NCBI GenBank assembly: GCA_018362895.1
Contig: JAHALR010000003.1
Coordinates: 182,165-246,164 of the forward strand
Length of the DNA: 64,000 nucleotides
Direction: 5' to 3'
Source of the DNA: Clostridium sp.
GTDB taxonomy: Bacteria > Cyanobacteriota > Vampirovibrionia > Gastranaerophilales > Gastranaerophilaceae
Part shown: positions 62,136 to 64,000 of the stretch, piece after piece
Numbering within the stretch: the stretch's first letter is position 1
Layout of the letters: every line of letters begins with the position of its first letter
Translations under genes and position numbers: made by a program
The notes under the pieces: generated by a model
Told to the model about the DNA's origin: nothing
Databases searched by the model: none
What the model saw: the letters and a program-made list of their open reading frames with translations, nothing else

Positions 62136-63824
62136 ATGTATGTAAATTCAATCAGGCTATTTGGTAATAAAACAAATGTTAATCAAAATTTTATAAAAAA
62201 TAATGCTTCTGTTAACGTTACTGTAACAAATTCGCTTCAGCGAGATACAGTTTCTTTTGGTGCTAAGCCACCTATGGAAGAACTCCAAAAACATTTTGAC
62301 AATTATAAACCCGTGATATTAGATTTTGGGGGTTATAAAATTCCTGTGCATAATAATAAAATTGCTGACAGAATGAAGGAGGAATATTCTCCGGATTCTT
62401 TTGATGCCTTGTTTGAATTTGCAGACAAAAAGGGTGTTTTTGATGTTAATGTTGATGAAAAAACAAATTATGTCCAAACAAGCTTGATAAACCAAAAAGA
62501 AAATCCTCTTATGTCAAAATTGGTCTGGGTTACAGATAGTTGTAATATTATGCCTCTTTTAAAGGATAAACATCCTGAAATTTGTGTGCCGTTAATGGAA
62601 AATATGTCAGCATATTATGCAAAACAACAGCGTTCTTTTGACAGAATTATCAATAATCCTGACTTATTTGAACTAAACCATGATTGGCCCAATACTGCAA
62701 AAAATGGCGTTGGACACGTGTTTAACCCCAAAAACGGTGTATCACATAAGTGGTTTGCAAGAACCAGACTTGATTCTATGGGGCTTTATCTTGGAGTCGT
62801 TACAGATTTGATGAACGATGGATTTAATGGTGCAAAATATGGCTATAAAAAAGCTGATGATGTTTCTTCAAATACGATTGAAGCAATGGCAAATGCAGCC
62901 AGATATCTGCAAAAAATTAATTATGCATACGCAAAAGACACAGGGCCATGGGAAGAAAAAACATTTAATGCTACAACAACAAGTGATGTTGCAATTATAA
63001 ATGAATCCTTTAGAAAACTTTTGGACTTTATGTACACACCGACAGACAATAAAGAAGTTTTGAAAATAAGAAAAAGACTTCTGAATGCTAAAAATGGCGA
63101 AGTTTTCAAAGATGAAGCAGCATTGAGACAACAACTTGAAATTGGTGAATACAGAATCAAAACAAACAGCAAACATGAAGTTCCAAACGAGAGAAAACTG
63201 GATGGAGCAATGGGCTTTATCTTCAAAACCGAAAAACTTGATGATGATGTTGTAAAAAATGCAAAAAAAGTTATGCAGCGTCTTCAATATTTAGAAAAAG
63301 GAATGAAAGGAACAAAAGAAATAGTCAGAGATAATGGCGTTTTGCGATATATCAATGATAAATATTTGTACTTAAATTCTGATTTAACCGGTCAGAAACC
63401 TGAATATAACCCTAAAACAAAATTCCCTCCAAAAACAGAAGCACAGTGGTTTATGGTTAGTGATATAGCTTCTTCATACGGCAAGATTGCAAAAAGCCTT
63501 ATGGATAAAATTGAAAAGGATGGAGAATCTTCAAAAGAAATTGATAAACTTTTAAAATATGCTCTTAAAAAAGAAACAGAATATATTAACAGAGGTTATG
63601 CAAGGATTACAGGAAAACATTCTTATAAAGCCAATGGCGTAAAAGCTCCTGTTTATCAAATTCCTGAGGCTTATCAGGCAGTTAGAGACTCTAAAGGAAA
63701 TATAAAGTTTGTTCCCGGAACCCATACTCCTCTGGCGTGGGCACAGGCTTCTTTGTATGATGCTTCAAAGGTGTTTCTTGATAATCTTGAGAGATATGAG
63801 AAGCTTCAAAACACACTGGAATAA
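62136..63824 (+). CDS. GH15/phosphorylase-kinase-like barrel protein with N-terminal VSFGAK
   Basis: 562 residues. Residues 1-50 are a flexible Asn-rich N-terminus with LFGNK (8-12) and RDTVSFGAKPP (36-46). The rest resembles an (alpha/alpha)6 glucoamylase-like barrel: RLDSMGLYLGVVTDLM (211-226), DTGPWEEKTFN (268-278, putative general acid Glu), VYQIPEAYQAV (506-516, putative base Glu) and THTPLAWAQASLYDA (529-543), as in GH15 enzymes and phosphorylase kinase alpha. No export signal. Glycogen or maltodextrin cleavage is inference. The RBS aaggagagg is strong; a terminator follows. Confidence 0.6.
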   Translation: MYVNSIRLFGNKTNVNQNFIKNNASVNVTVTNSLQRDTVSFGAKPPMEELQKHFDNYKPVILDFGGYKIPVHNNKIADRMKEEYSPDSFDALFEFADKKGVFDVNVDEKTNYVQTSLINQKENPLMSKLVWVTDSCNIMPLLKDKHPEICVPLMENMSAYYAKQQRSFDRIINNPDLFELNHDWPNTAKNGVGHVFNPKNGVSHKWFARTRLDSMGLYLGVVTDLMNDGFNGAKYGYKKADDVSSNTIEAMANAARYLQKINYAYAKDTGPWEEKTFNATTTSDVAIINESFRKLLDFMYTPTDNKEVLKIRKRLLNAKNGEVFKDEAALRQQLEIGEYRIKTNSKHEVPNERKLDGAMGFIFKTEKLDDDVVKNAKKVMQRLQYLEKGMKGTKEIVRDNGVLRYINDKYLYLNSDLTGQKPEYNPKTKFPPKTEAQWFMVSDIASSYGKIAKSLMDKIEKDGESSKEIDKLLKYALKKETEYINRGYARITGKHSYKANGVKAPVYQIPEAYQAVRDSKGNIKFVPGTHTPLAWAQASLYDASKVFLDNLERYEKLQNTLE

Positions 63825-63856
63825 ACTATTTTAGATATTGGTGTAAAGAAATATTA

Positions 63857-63903
63857 AGAAATAATTGTTCTTTTTGTAGCAAAAAGGCAATTATTTCTTT
63901 TTT
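63857..63903 (+). terminator. Intrinsic terminator (long stem)
   Basis: agaaataattg and caattatttct pair exactly, with a further ctttttg/caaaaag stem inside. T-rich after the stem. The last 97 bases (63904-64000) hold no gene. Confidence 0.8.
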
Positions 63904-64000
63904 AAATACTTTATATATATACGAGAGATAAAAAACAAAAGAGAATTAAAGAGAGAAATTAATTTTAAACTAATACATACACACTGACCTACCACACTAA

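Overview
The window is 64 kb of AT-rich, gene-dense bacterial chromosome. The gene set points to the non-photosynthetic gut sister group of Cyanobacteria (Vampirovibrionia / Melainabacteria, probably Gastranaerophilales). It combines a radical-SAM/PDZ protein of the DUF512 type common in cyanobacteria, ZupT, a GH57 branching enzyme, a FlhB/FliA-type pair, and several lineage-type hypothetical proteins whose N-termini carry the short string VSFGAK. No photosynthesis gene is present. The assignment is inference; no rRNA lies in the window.

Layout. 1-6.8 kb: UvrD-like helicase, leucyl aminopeptidase, a small membrane protein, an Fsr-like MFS exporter, PurH. 6.9-10 kb: tRNA-Arg(ACG), then a more AT-rich restriction-modification cassette (N6-adenine methyltransferase, convergent putative endonuclease, C-type controller). 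10-20 kb: a TIGR04076 protein, a Cys-rich secreted LTxxQ protein, a Fur-family regulator with a palindromic operator, rpsB-tsf with a structured leader, a secreted HExxH protein, GH57 branching enzyme, class II aldolase, an alternative sigma factor, prepilin peptidase. 20-31 kb: rsmD-prfA-zupT, gatB, two convergent coiled-coil proteins, comEC-TPR-TSCPD. 31-41 kb: flhB-sigma-histidine kinase operon, enolase, a 1,013-residue Clp/FtsH-like hybrid, PadR-DUF512. 41-52 kb: two tRNA-Leu genes, formyltransferase and TIM-barrel nuclease-like pair, rmuC, tcdA, dapA, miaB, ftsH. 52-64 kb: YhaM-like HD protein, sugar nucleotidyltransferase-aroF-small ORF, FliK-like protein, serpin-like secreted protein, yjbQ, pth, mnmE, and a GH15-like protein.

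Most genes are housekeeping functions: translation, tRNA modification, amino acid and purine synthesis, DNA uptake. The unusual items are: (1) the hybrid at 36234-39275, which appears to join a Clp N-domain, two ATPase-like modules without nucleotide-binding motifs and an intact FtsH-type zinc peptidase, with a 10-base C tract near its start; (2) VSFGAK in three otherwise unrelated proteins; (3) an rpsB lacking about 58 internal codons; (4) CxCGC metal-site-like motifs in a secreted protein and at the C-terminus of enolase; (5) a serpin-like secreted protein. No CRISPR array, insertion sequence or prophage was seen. No gene-free stretch exceeds about 300 bases.
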